Of a stretch of DNA of 64,000 bases, positions 22,201 to 32,279 are shown piece by piece. The DNA is from Nannochloropsis oceanica (lineage: Eukaryota; Sar; Eustigmatophyceae; Eustigmatales; Monodopsidaceae). The notes below the pieces were generated by a model, which was not told where the DNA came from, ran no database searches, and saw nothing but the letters and a program-made list of their open reading frames with translations. The DNA lies in the NCBI GenBank assembly GCA_004519485.1, contig CP038111.1:357501-421500 (forward strand), given 5' to 3'. The translations under genes and the position numbers were made by a program. Numbering within the stretch: position 1 is the stretch's first letter; every line of letters begins with the position of its first letter.

Positions 22201-22785
22201 ATGCAACAACAGGCCTGGGTTCAGACTGCCAGTGCAGGGCTTTCGCTCACAACTTTCTCGAGCTCTTTCTTGTCGCCCTGCTTTTCCTTTGGAGCGCACA
22301 GCCACAGGATCGACCGTCTGCGTGTGCTTTCCAACCTCCCCACAACTCTGCGCTGGCAACAGGACTTCACCATGATAGCAGCAAGCGGAAGCAATGACGA
22401 CGATGGACAACTCCCACAAACCACCGACATCGGAGCAGTATCACTACCCCCTCCCACATTTTTTGCCGCGACCGCCAGCAACGACGACCATGCATCCCCG
22501 CCCTCCGCACCTCCTGAGGCACTAATGGAGAAGGAGCTAAAAAGGCTCCGCAAGAAGGCAGCCAAAGAGGCAAGGCGGGAGAAACGGGAAAGCAAAAGCC
22601 TCTCGCTCAAGCCCTGCGATTTGTGTCATCGGGATCGCGACCTTTTGATCCGATGCCAAATTGACACGTCTTCAAATTGGTTTATGGTCTGTGGAAAATG
22701 CTGGAAGGACGTGAGCGGTGGAGTAGCCGATGGTGATGAGGCCCACCCATATTACCGATATGGCGGGCTCTGGAAAGCAAGGTGA
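22201..22785 (+). CDS. Small conserved Cys-rich (zinc-ribbon-like) protein
   Basis: No named function known to me. 194 residues, single exon. The last third is compact: CDLCH, then LLIRCQIDTSSNWFMVCGKC, then WKDVSGGVADGDEAHP and YRYGGLWK. Two CxxC pairs about 30 residues apart suggest a bound zinc; the Trp- and Gly-rich end looks strongly conserved. It is preceded by a charged Glu/Lys/Arg helix. The N-terminus, with many Ser/Phe/Leu and Arg and few acids in the first 55 residues, could be an organelle-targeting sequence if the ATG at 22201 is used; a second ATG at 22372 would remove it. As I recall, similar short proteins occur in other algae; that is memory, not a search. Confidence 0.7.
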   Translation: MQQQAWVQTASAGLSLTTFSSSFLSPCFSFGAHSHRIDRLRVLSNLPTTLRWQQDFTMIAASGSNDDDGQLPQTTDIGAVSLPPPTFFAATASNDDHASPPSAPPEALMEKELKRLRKKAAKEARREKRESKSLSLKPCDLCHRDRDLLIRCQIDTSSNWFMVCGKCWKDVSGGVADGDEAHPYYRYGGLWKAR

Positions 22786-22938
22786 AAGGTGGAGCCAACA
22801 AAGAGTGAGTAATTTGGTGTACATGACGTGTGAAAAAACAAGCAACCGTGAAACTATCTTGTCGTCGCGATTACACACAAGAAGAAAGACATTTATGGGT
22901 GCAATTCTTTTCTCGTCTAAACTTTTTAAATAACACAT

Positions 22939-24645
22939 TCACACCTCACCAGATAATCCCTTTCTAAACAAAAGGGAAATTACATCCCCACTTTTAGTCC
23001 CCATCACCAACCTCTCCTGGTTATGTTGCATACAAATCACCTTGGCATTCAAAGACGACTCCAGGTCCTCCTTACGGTCTAATGCAGGCCCGAGCACATC
23101 ACACGTAATCCTCCTACCTGGACCTCTCAATGCCTCGCAACCGTAATCCGGCCGTAAATACGAATTATTTCCACATCCTTCAGAAACAAAACTGCTTAAG
23201 CTAGAGCCAAGCCCAGTCTCTTCCATCCACCCCTCTTCAAATCGCTCTCCAAAGCAAAGCACGCTTGTATCCTCCTTCGCAGCCTCCGGCTCTAAATCAA
23301 TCAACGGTCGGCCTTTCCGCACCGCCAGAACCCCATCCCAATCAACACTTACCATCCTCCCCGTATCCCGGGACAGCGACAAGCATTCTACAGCATACAC
23401 ACCATGATTCGCCACCACCCCCTTTAAGCACCCCGAATCCAACTCATACTCTCTCACCATCCCATCATAACATCCAGTAAACAAGCGATTTCCCACGCAC
23501 TCCACGCCTCTAATCTCTTCAAAATGATTCGGGTGCACATACCTCATAAGCACCTCTCCTGCTCGTCGCAGATCCCAGGCCTTGCACGTCGAATCTGCCG
23601 ATCCACTAATCAATAGATGTCTATTTATGTCTAAATGTAATGTTCTTATCCACGATGACGAATGCCCCTGAAATCTAATCGCTGGCTTCCAGCCACGGTC
23701 GGCATCGAAAATTGCAATCAAGCCATAAGACGAGGAGGCAACCATTAAATTTCCTCCATCACCGCCGACACTGCTGCTGCCGCTGCTGCTGTTGTTGTTG
23801 TCGATGGCATTGTCGCTAGTGGTGTAGACCCCGAGTACATCCTCGTCCCAATTGGTGCTACTACCTCTGTCGAGACTTAGCCCCCAGACACTATCAGTGT
23901 GCTGCTCCATAAATGTATGCTGGGAACCTGTCGCCAAGTCGATCATCCTGAGGGAATGGTCGTTCCCAGTGGCCACAAGCTTGGATGACGAGATCTTCGT
24001 GCTGTTGATTATACGATTTTTGGTATTCGTACGTCCCTTGTTCAGCACGTCTATCAAGAGCTGCGGGCCTTCATGCACTGAAATTTCTCCAGAGGCATCT
24101 GCTCTGAAAACACCGACGTGACGCCCCATCGCAATGGACATTAGCTCGCGGCCTCCGGTTTTCGATAAAGTGATTGATGTCACAGGTTCCGATTGTATTC
24201 CCCCTGTGTCTGTGTGCCGGAAGACGAGCCGCTCTTGTGTGACATGGACGGGCCGCGTCCGCCGCCAGTTCATCTCAGCTTCCGCGTGCTGCAGAAAAGT
24301 AGAGCGGAAGCACGTCTTGTTTATGACATCGCCCGCATTAATGTATGCTCGTGTAGAAGGAAAGAAAGGTGCATGGGTCAGCGCTGTATTGCCTGATTGG
24401 GGCGACGATGAGGATGCTTCCAGGGATGCACGCAAGCTAGGCCACCGCCGCGCGCACAAATCGAACCAGTGCTGCTGATGCGCGACGTTCTCGTACAGAA
24501 AGTGGGAAACAGTGCTCAAGGATACCAAATCCCGCACGGAGAGGAATTTATATAGGAGACCACTCACGTCTTGGCTGAGTGGTGCGAAGGGATCGGTGGG
24601 GCTCGGGATCGGGGTAACATGTTCTTGGGCGTCTGTCACCTGCAT
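22939..24645 (-). CDS. F-box / WD40-repeat protein
   Basis: Likely substrate receptor of an SCF ubiquitin ligase. Single exon, 568 residues. An F-box-like segment lies at residues about 22-70 (LYKFLSVRDLVSLSTVSHFL ending in LCARRWP). The rest forms WD40-type blades, clearest in HSSSWIRTLHLDINRHLLIS followed by GSADSTCKAWDLR, and GCYDGMVREYELDSG. The blade holding HTDSVWGLSLDRG is interrupted by an Asn/Ser/Gly-rich loop encoded by a GCTGCT/GTT repeat near 23765-23815. The target is not predictable. Next gene in the same direction is UTP4, 395 bp upstream. Confidence 0.8.
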   Translation of the reverse strand: MQVTDAQEHVTPIPSPTDPFAPLSQDVSGLLYKFLSVRDLVSLSTVSHFLYENVAHQQHWFDLCARRWPSLRASLEASSSSPQSGNTALTHAPFFPSTRAYINAGDVINKTCFRSTFLQHAEAEMNWRRTRPVHVTQERLVFRHTDTGGIQSEPVTSITLSKTGGRELMSIAMGRHVGVFRADASGEISVHEGPQLLIDVLNKGRTNTKNRIINSTKISSSKLVATGNDHSLRMIDLATGSQHTFMEQHTDSVWGLSLDRGSSTNWDEDVLGVYTTSDNAIDNNNSSSGSSSVGGDGGNLMVASSSYGLIAIFDADRGWKPAIRFQGHSSSWIRTLHLDINRHLLISGSADSTCKAWDLRRAGEVLMRYVHPNHFEEIRGVECVGNRLFTGCYDGMVREYELDSGCLKGVVANHGVYAVECLSLSRDTGRMVSVDWDGVLAVRKGRPLIDLEPEAAKEDTSVLCFGERFEEGWMEETGLGSSLSSFVSEGCGNNSYLRPDYGCEALRGPGRRITCDVLGPALDRKEDLESSLNAKVICMQHNQERLVMGTKSGDVISLLFRKGLSGEV

Positions 24646-25040
24646 GTGAGATGGTGAAGGCTGAGGTTGTGGAGGCGGGGTTTGGAGAATGGAATCAATA
24701 AGTCAAGCACATTGCAACGTTTGCAATTGGGTGTTTCCCTTGACAAATGAAGGTCTGGTTGTGATGCCGTTGCCTTTTGCGGTGAAATTGGAATTGGTGT
24801 TGAGCATTTGCCTTGTTGAAGGGCGTTAGACATCGGGGCCGTCGTCACGATCATTGTAACGAAAGAATGTTTCCGCATTTATATATAAGCAGAGTTGCCA
24901 CATTAGACTATAGTACACGGCTCCGCGTCTTTATACATTATCCTTGGACAATACCAGAAGACAGGGTGTCTAACTGGATGCCCGTGCAGCTCTATATTTT
25001 GATACTTTTTTGTTTTGCTACTTTTCCTACAGTCTTCCTT
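24646..25040. other. Spacer between F-box and UTP4 genes
   Basis: Upstream flank of the F-box gene and 3' flank of UTP4, both on the minus strand. No gene seen. Confidence 0.45.
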
Positions 25041-27788
25041 TTACGTGCCATATCGCTGACGATGCAAGACATCTGGCAGCTTGCTCACAATCTTAATCCA
25101 TGGCTCCTCCACAACCAACAACTCATCACGCCCCAATGCCAGCACGGCCAAGACCCCTTGGTACCCCAAATGCAGCATGAAGTTCCATGCGTCCTCCTTC
25201 TCTTCTACGTTCGCGGGCCGCCTTGCCAACTTCGCCGTCTCTGTGGCCGCTGCGGCTGCAGCCATCAGTTGCTCTCGCATCTCCTCCTCTTCCGCAATGC
25301 TCTCACCACGGGTCCTCCGCCGCCCTCCACCATTAGGCATGGTCTCGACCCGTCCTCCCGCTGTTGCTGCTGCTTCTGCCGCAGGCAGCATAGTGCCCTC
25401 CGCCTCCTCGTTCTTCTTTTCCTCCTTCTTCTTCTTCTGCTTCTTCTGCTTCATCGCCACCAACCATGGTGGGTTGCGCTTTCGAATCCCTTCCCTCTGT
25501 GCGAGGGCCGCAGGATGCGTCCTGGGCAAGAGCTGAACATGTCGGCCCATCGGCCGATCCAGATCAACATAACACACGAAGCCGAAGCCATGTAAAATCA
25601 AGGCATTCGACGAGTCAGGATTAAAGCAGATACCCAACACACAATCATGTCGGTCCAACAATTCCTTCGGCAAGCGATGTCCGAAGTCTTTCGACCACCC
25701 CGTCAACTGCTGCGCTTCTATATCAAAGAGATAAAATCGATTAGACACGCAAGCAATTACCAACACATCCGCCTCCGGGTGATAAGCCAAAGCAGTCGGT
25801 GCAGAGTCTAATCTCGGCAATCGCCAAGACAAGGTCAGTTCTCTTTCTCCCTCTCCCGCCACTGCTGCCGCTGCCTCTCCTCCTTCTTTCTTCTTCTTCT
25901 TCTTCCTTTCACCAGAAAGGATGGAATAAATCTCCACCTCCCCATTCCATCTCCCGACAGCCACCGAACGTCCATCCTGACTGCATGACAATCTAACCAC
26001 ACACCTTCCTTCTGCCCCAGCCGATGTCGCATCATCCCTCGCCTCCTCCACCACTGCCACAGGCAGATCCAATCGCAGCCTAAGCACCCTCCCTCCCCCA
26101 GTACCGAGTACCAGCGTCTTTGAGTCAGGGCAGAAGGCTAGAGCAGTGATACCCTTCCTCACACCCGCCCTTTGTAACGCTGAGGGTTTCCACCTTTGAA
26201 GATTCACGCGTCCCCTCTCCTCCCGCCCGCTCTCGTCCTCCTCCTCTTTCTCCATCTCGACCTCAAACACCCTTAATTCCTCCCCCGTCGCATAGGCTAA
26301 AAATCTCCCGTTGGACGACAGAGTGGAGCAAATTATCAACTCCCCTTTGGCTGCCTGAATCTCCAACACAGGCGAAGGTTCATGTCGTAATACTGCGGCC
26401 GTCTCATCTTTCGTCGCCCCCAAGGCCCATAGGTGCAACTTCCGGTCATGCTGCATCAGCAACAAGCGTGCCGGATGACGTGAGGCCAAGCTCGCAAGCG
26501 GGTGGTAAGGGTAAGGAGCGATATACCTAGGCCTCATGCGAGCAAAGGCATTGACAGAGTAAGTACACAGCTTAGTGTCTTCCCCCCCCGAGACCAGCAG
26601 GTAGGACTGTCTTCCTCCCCCCCCTTCCTGTCTTCCGGAGGACTTGCGCACCAAGGCAAGGGCTCGTACGTCGTGGCTGTGTGCACGATTGGACGCCGTC
26701 GCGACCCATGTCCCATTCGATGCTTCCACCCGCTGGTGCTGGTGCTGCTGCTTCTGCTGCTGCTGGGAGGACGGCTGCCGTTTCAAACACACCAATTTAC
26801 TGTCCACCCCCGATGCGAACACTGTCTCCCCCATCGGGCCAGCTTCCAAGGCCAAAATATCTGCCTCATGTACGGAAAAAGACTGTTTCAACGTCCCTAG
26901 AGCTCCATCCCAAAAATGGATGTTGCCCAGTGAATCACCACTCACTAAAGTACCATCTCGCAGAGATTTCAAGCACCAAATCATAGCAGGGTGCACGCTA
27001 TTCCGCGCTTCCACTGTCATACGATAGGCGCTGTGCCCTGTTATGGCGTCAAGGTGGCGGATCGTCCCATCAATGGCACCGACGAATATGCCGGGTTGTT
27101 GCCTTGATGAGGAGGCTGAGGAGGAGATAGGGACAGAAGAGGCAGGAAACATTTGCCACGCCAAGGACAGAACCCGTGCATTCACCGTTGGCAGCGCCCG
27201 AGAGAATTCCAACGCATCGTCTGCAGTGCTGAAAAGCTTGACGGAGCCATCTTCGCATCCCACGGCTAGTAGATCCTGAGCGGGTGCTACCGCTAAGCAC
27301 CATACGGCTCCACCGTACGAATCCCGCCGATGCTTTACACGCATGCCAGTCACGTCAATTTCCGAAATGAACGTATCTAAGGTCCCGACAAAAAGCCTTG
27401 CTCTTGCATCTTGCACGTCAAGGGACCAGGCCAACGCCCGAATGAGCCCTGTCTTGCCCGGTAAGGGCACCATGCCTACCACCCGAAACTTTTCCAGAAC
27501 GAGGCGGATTTCCACCGAACCGCTCTCGCGGGCCACAGCCAGCAGTTGACCAGAAGCGCTCACGGCCATGCAAACGACAGCTTGTGGCTCCCAGTTCAAG
27601 AAGCGGCATCGGTGGATGCTTAGCAAGTGCTGCTCGGTCGCATCCGCCTCGCTGCTCCCCGCAGGTGTTGCCCTGCCTACCATGCCTTCTTGATTTGAGT
27701 TTGCTCCTTCTTGTTCGACCACGATGGCCCTAACCGCCGCCGCCTTTTTGTCGGGTGTTACAGGCGGATTGCGGATTGCCAACACCAT
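25041..27788 (-). CDS. UTP4: UTP4/Cirhin, WD40 subunit of the SSU processome
   Basis: t-UTP/UtpA component that assembles on nascent pre-rRNA in the nucleolus for 18S maturation. 915 residues with two WD40 propellers. Family marks: IHRCRFLNWEPQAVVCMA at the N-terminus, LLAVARESGSVEIR, DSYGGAVWCLAVAP, and the C-terminal block LALGRDELLVVEEPWIKI ending in HRQRYGT, which matches the conserved end of UTP4. The open frame continues upstream to 28091, but a CT-rich tract and CAG acceptor end exactly at the ATG at 27788 and the upstream translation is low-complexity; I take the upstream part as a 5'-UTR intron plus leader. A Lys/Glu-rich insert (about 25380-25460) and a poly-Lys segment near 25880 are loops. 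Divergent from PRP40. Confidence 0.88.
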   Translation of the reverse strand: MVLAIRNPPVTPDKKAAAVRAIVVEQEGANSNQEGMVGRATPAGSSEADATEQHLLSIHRCRFLNWEPQAVVCMAVSASGQLLAVARESGSVEIRLVLEKFRVVGMVPLPGKTGLIRALAWSLDVQDARARLFVGTLDTFISEIDVTGMRVKHRRDSYGGAVWCLAVAPAQDLLAVGCEDGSVKLFSTADDALEFSRALPTVNARVLSLAWQMFPASSVPISSSASSSRQQPGIFVGAIDGTIRHLDAITGHSAYRMTVEARNSVHPAMIWCLKSLRDGTLVSGDSLGNIHFWDGALGTLKQSFSVHEADILALEAGPMGETVFASGVDSKLVCLKRQPSSQQQQKQQHQHQRVEASNGTWVATASNRAHSHDVRALALVRKSSGRQEGGGGRQSYLLVSGGEDTKLCTYSVNAFARMRPRYIAPYPYHPLASLASRHPARLLLMQHDRKLHLWALGATKDETAAVLRHEPSPVLEIQAAKGELIICSTLSSNGRFLAYATGEELRVFEVEMEKEEEDESGREERGRVNLQRWKPSALQRAGVRKGITALAFCPDSKTLVLGTGGGRVLRLRLDLPVAVVEEARDDATSAGAEGRCVVRLSCSQDGRSVAVGRWNGEVEIYSILSGERKKKKKKEGGEAAAAVAGEGERELTLSWRLPRLDSAPTALAYHPEADVLVIACVSNRFYLFDIEAQQLTGWSKDFGHRLPKELLDRHDCVLGICFNPDSSNALILHGFGFVCYVDLDRPMGRHVQLLPRTHPAALAQREGIRKRNPPWLVAMKQKKQKKKKEEKKNEEAEGTMLPAAEAAATAGGRVETMPNGGGRRRTRGESIAEEEEMREQLMAAAAAATETAKLARRPANVEEKEDAWNFMLHLGYQGVLAVLALGRDELLVVEEPWIKIVSKLPDVLHRQRYGT

Positions 27789-28403
27789 CTGTAAATTGCG
27801 TGGTAGAGACGGAGGGAGGGAAGGGAAGGATAGAATGAATGAAAAAGAAAGATACTTTCCTGGCGTGGTGGACGGCTGGAGGGGGAAACCACAGCCACGC
27901 TTCGGGAGCGAAAACTGTTTCACTCCGGTGTTGACAACCAAAAGTCCCAAGCAAGGTGCATGTGCAGTGATTATGCCGTCAAAAGAGTCAGAAGAAAAAT
28001 TATAGGAGGCATATGGGCACTCAAACTTTGAAGGAAATGGGTGGGGAGCCGAACACCAACTCCGCCCTGCTGGCCGAGTGTGTTGATGCATAGCTTCTTC
28101 TCCATCTCTCCTTCACAACACACCACAGGCCCCACCACCACCATCCACACAACCACCCACAGGCCACACAGCGCTCCAGGTGTGCCTGAAGTGTCTATTC
28201 GTTGGACGGAAGGAAGTGCCGGGGGTGAGGAGAAGGCAGACAACGCATTATTCTCTCTACCTGCATCATGATGACCAACCACCACAACCAAACAAAACAC
28301 CTTTGCGATGCCGCGCACTCATGCCTTCTTTCTTCCCCCTTAAAAAACAGTATTCATCCACCAAGTTGGTAATCGGGCGCAGCAGCGACAGGGGACAGGC
28401 GAG
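27789..28403. promoter_or_regulatory. Divergent region UTP4 / PRP40, with probable UTP4 leader intron
   Basis: 615 bp between the two start codons. The minus-strand CT-rich tract and AG immediately before the UTP4 ATG mark the end of a leader intron. Both genes serve RNA processing, so shared promoter control is possible but not shown. Confidence 0.45.
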
Positions 28404-31400
28404 ATGAACGGCAATCGGCCCTACGGTTTCCCTCATTCACAGGGCATGTAAGTATATTTGCTCTTTCTCTTACCCTTTGCCCAGCTACGTGTGCTGCCGC
28501 ACACACTGACGCCCCCGCTTCCCGTATTTTTCAACCACCCGCGTCAGCCACAGACTGAGAGCAGAGCGCCGGATGCCCGCCCTTTATGAATTCGGTGTCC
28601 ATGGTGATGTTTACTTGCTCGTCCTTCCTCCTCCCTTTTTCTCCACACAGCCATCGTTGCTCCCCTAGATTTCCTAACTAATGCACCAAACACCCATCCT
28701 ATCCTCCCCTCTCTCTTCGACAGGCCTCCCCCCATGATGATGGGTATGCCCCCCCACGGCTATCCCCCCCACCAAGGCTTCGGCATGCTCCCTCCCCCCC
28801 GTCCTGGCTTCCCTCCCGGAGCAGCCCTCCTCCCTCCCCCTACCATGGTAATTCCCGCCGGGGTCCCTCCAGGCCCTCCCTCCATCCATCCCCCCGTCCT
28901 AGCTGCGCCCGTCGTTCCGCTCGCCCCGGCGGAAGACCCTGCCAATTGGACGGACCACGCCGGGCAGGACGGGAAGACTTACTACCACAACCGCGTTACC
29001 AAAGTCAGTACCTACGATAAACCGGCCTGCTTGAGACCTCCCCCCAAGCTTGCACCTATTCCCCCTGGGCCCCCTTCTTCCCTTCCGCCCTGTCGCTGGA
29101 AGGAATACACGACCGCGGAGGGGAAGACTTATTACAGTGACGGGAAAGAGTCTCTGTGGGTCGAGCCAGACGAGTTGAAAGAACACAAGGCGAAACAAGC
29201 GAGGCGTGACGCAGGGGAGGACAATGAGGAGGAAGGGGTGGAGGTCGTACAGCATGTTGTACCAGCAGTGGCACTAGCGCAGCAGAAAGCAGCGGTGGAA
29301 ACAATTGAGGTAATGGATGACGGCAGTGATGATGAGGGGAAGAGAAGGAGGGAGGGAAGGGAAAGTGGAGCAGCAGCACCGAAGAGTGCTTTGGCGGCAG
29401 TGGTGCTGAAGGCGACGGTAAAACAGGAGCCGCCAGACGATGATGATGGAAAGCATCAGACATTTAACACACATGAAGAGGCAGTGGCAGGTTTCAAGCG
29501 GTTGTTATATGTGAAGGGGGTGAGCAGCACAGCGAAATGGGCCGACATGCCCAAATTGTTGAGTAAGGAGGCAGTCTGGAGCATTTTAAAGACAGGGGAG
29601 AAGAAGCAAGCTTTTGCAGAATACCAGACCAAGAGGATGAAGGAGGAGAAGGAGGAGAAGCGGGCGAGGGTGAGGAAGGCCCGCGATAGTTTTCTGAAGA
29701 TGCTGGTGGAGTGCGTGGAGATTGACTCCAAGTCGCGCTGGAAAGCTGCGGAAGAACTACTGTCAGAAGACGCGAGGTTCAAGACGACAGACTTGAGTTT
29801 GCATGATAAAGAGGATGTTTTCAATGATTTTATTACGGAGTTGGCGAAGAAAGAAAAGGAGGAGAAAAGGTTGAACAAGAAAGCTTTTGCGGCGTTGCTT
29901 CGGAAATACGCGGGTTTGCCGAGGAAGGAGGGAAAGGAAAGGGCGGGAGAAAGTGAGGAAGAAAATGAAGAGAAGGAGGAGAATGAGGAGGAGGATGGGT
30001 TAAGATTGGTGAGGGGGATGGAGTGGAGGGAGGCGCAGGAGGTGTTAGACCGCAGGATAAGGGGGGAGGAGGAACGACGGTTGAGGGATTTGGTGGAGGA
30101 AGTGGATCAGAGGCATGCCTATGAGGATGTGCTTGAAGAGCTAGAGAAGCAGCACCAGATGCGAAAGCGGGCGGAACGGGAGGCGAGGCGGAAGGTGGAG
30201 GAGGAGAGGAGGGGCAGGTTTCGATTGGTTCTTGTCCGGCTGGCGGAGGAGGGGCTGCTTGATATGAGGAGTAAATGGAAGAATCTCAAGTCGGTAATTG
30301 AACAGACGGAGGAGTATAAGATTATTATTGGTCAGGGGGGCGCGACCGCGGCGGAACTGTTTGAGAAGTTTGTGGAGGAGCTGAAGGGGAGGTATGCGGA
30401 GGATAAGAGGAAGATGAGGGATTACTTGCCGAGGGCGGGAGCAGAGGTTACCCCCGAGTGGACCGAAGAGATGTATGTGAGTGAGATAAGGAAGGCGTTG
30501 GGAGATGGTGATGAGGGAGAAGAAGAGAAAGATGAGGATAGGGAGGTAGAGGACGAAGAGGTGGGGGGGGGGGGGGAGGAAGGAGTCGAGGAGATTAAAA
30601 GAGTTCAAGCAGATGTTGGCCGAGAGGCCAAAGCATGTTTCTGCGGCATTTTCCGAGCTGCATAAACGGGCAGTTGAGTTGAAAGAGGAGGAGGTGAAGA
30701 GGCGAGAAAAACGGTTGGGGAGATATCGTGACTTGTTGCTGGAATATTACTGGCGTTCGGACCACGTAGATGTGAGTTGGGAGGAGGCCCAGAGGGATTT
30801 GAAACGGCATTCGGCGTTTAATGCCCTAGAAGCAGAGGAGACGAAAGCGCTCTTTGAAGAGCACATGGCGATGCTGAAGGGGAAGATGGAGAGGAAGAAG
30901 AAGAGTCAGAAGGAGCTGTTGAAAGAGAAGGAGAAAGGAAGGAAGGGTAAGGAGAACGAGAAGAAGCAGAAGGAAAGTGGAGCGAAGAAGAAAGGTAGCA
31001 ATAGTAGCAGCAGTAAGAAGAAGCGTGATGAAAGCAGCAGTGGCAGCAGCAGCAGCAGCAGCAGCAGTGGTAGCAGCAGTGAGCCATCCTCGTCCTCATC
31101 CTCGTCTTCTTCGTCTTCGTCGTCTGATTATTCGTCCTCGTCGGACTCGGAGGACTCCCAGTATGGAGGAGGCAAGGGCGAGCTCAAGAAGCCCGCGAGC
31201 AGCTCTAGTACCACGCACGGCAATACTATCGGCGGTAAGAGCAAGAAGGAGAAGGCGGTGTCCAAGAAAAAGGACCCGAAGGGGAAGGAGAAGGAGAAGA
31301 AGCGGAAGCGCAAGGACTCTGGGGCCGAAGAGGTGGATCGAGACAGTCGGCCACGTAGCCGCAGTCGAAGCCGGGGAGGACGAGGGAGAGATCTACCCCG

Positions 31401-31497
31401 GTCGAGATCCCACAGCGAGGAGCGTGAGGCTAAGCGGAAGAAGAGGTCAGTCCCTGCCCAGTCGTCGCGAGTGCGAAGTGGAAGCCGGTCTGACTGA
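28404..31497 (+). CDS. PRP40: PRP40-type splicing factor (two WW, several FF domains), frame broken at a G run
   Basis: U1 snRNP-associated factor bridging the 5' splice site and branch point in the nucleus. Exon 1 is 28404-28447; exon 2 starts at 28724 and joins in phase (AT|G). A Pro/Gly/Met-rich head is followed by WW1 (NWTDHAGQDGKTYYHN) and WW2 (WKEYTTAEGKTYYSD), then FF domains such as EAVAGFKRLLYVKGV, ARDSFLKMLVECVEI and RFRLVLVRLAEEGLLDM. The last FF block (LKEFKQMLAERPKHVSAAF) lies in a different frame from the preceding one. The switch falls at or near a run of 14 G (30563-30576) in an acidic linker, so a one-base homopolymer error is the likeliest cause; a tiny intron or true mutation is possible. 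The C-terminus is Lys-rich, then poly-Ser (CAG/TCG repeats), then an RS-like tail. With the frame corrected the protein is about 938 residues. Confidence 0.85.
30563..30576 (+). repeat. G14 homopolymer at the PRP40 frame break
   Basis: Fourteen consecutive G in an acidic linker. The frame upstream and the frame downstream differ by one, while FF-domain sequence is good on both sides. Confidence 0.85.
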
Positions 31498-32279
31498 AGA
31501 CTGGGAAAGAGGGTGGGTGGCGTGATATATTGAGGGGAAGGTCAGATGAAGAGACAGTTGCCTCCATGTATGTGTGGCTTGAAAGGGCAAAAGAAAAAAA
31601 CAATCGTCGAAGACCAAAGCCCTTAAAAAATAACTGTTCTTTGCTTTTGTTTGTTGTCGACCTCCCCCACTTCCATCCCGAGGGGTTTCGTAGGACAGGG
31701 TGCTTCTGCGATGACGTTCATCAAGCAGCGCGTTAGTTTTGACTTTGCTTAGCAATGTGTGTGCTAATTTTGTGCGCTTCATCGGCATGTCATCTTACGT
31801 GACTGCCTAGCATTTATGCGGGGTGCGCAAAGGACCAGCATACACGCGCAAAGTGCAGCTTAAAGCAAGCAAGCGTTTACGAGAGCGATGATGAGAGGGA
31901 GCCAACGGTGGCCGCCGAAGCCAGCGCCAGCAAGTACTTCTTTTGCCTGCATTATTAGTGGTGGCATGCCGAATATGGAGGGATAGTGAAAGCTTGCAGG
32001 GCTTCATCTCTTGTTCTGACACAGATTTCGGGTCCTTTTGCCGGCTTGAGTGTCTGTGGAAGCCCTGCCCAATCCAAGCAATCTGATAACGCACACTTTC
32101 CCCTCGCCTATTCCCCTCCCTTCAATTTACGATTTACGCACAGGTGACCCGCTTTCTCCTGTGCCTTCGTCTCCTCCACTACTGCTGCTTGGGAGACAAG
32201 AGGTCGACTTGAGCCCTAACTGTGCAATTATTGAGTGTGACGTGCACGGGGCGAGTACCAAGTGAAGCAAAACACCACC
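31498..32279. other. Spacer PRP40 / NTT gene
   Basis: 3' UTR of PRP40 then promoter and leader of the translocase gene. No further gene recognised. Confidence 0.45.

Noticed and set aside
27789-28091. N-terminal extension of UTP4 by 101 codons
   Set aside because: A CT tract with a CAG acceptor ends exactly at the family-like ATG; upstream residues look like intron and leader.
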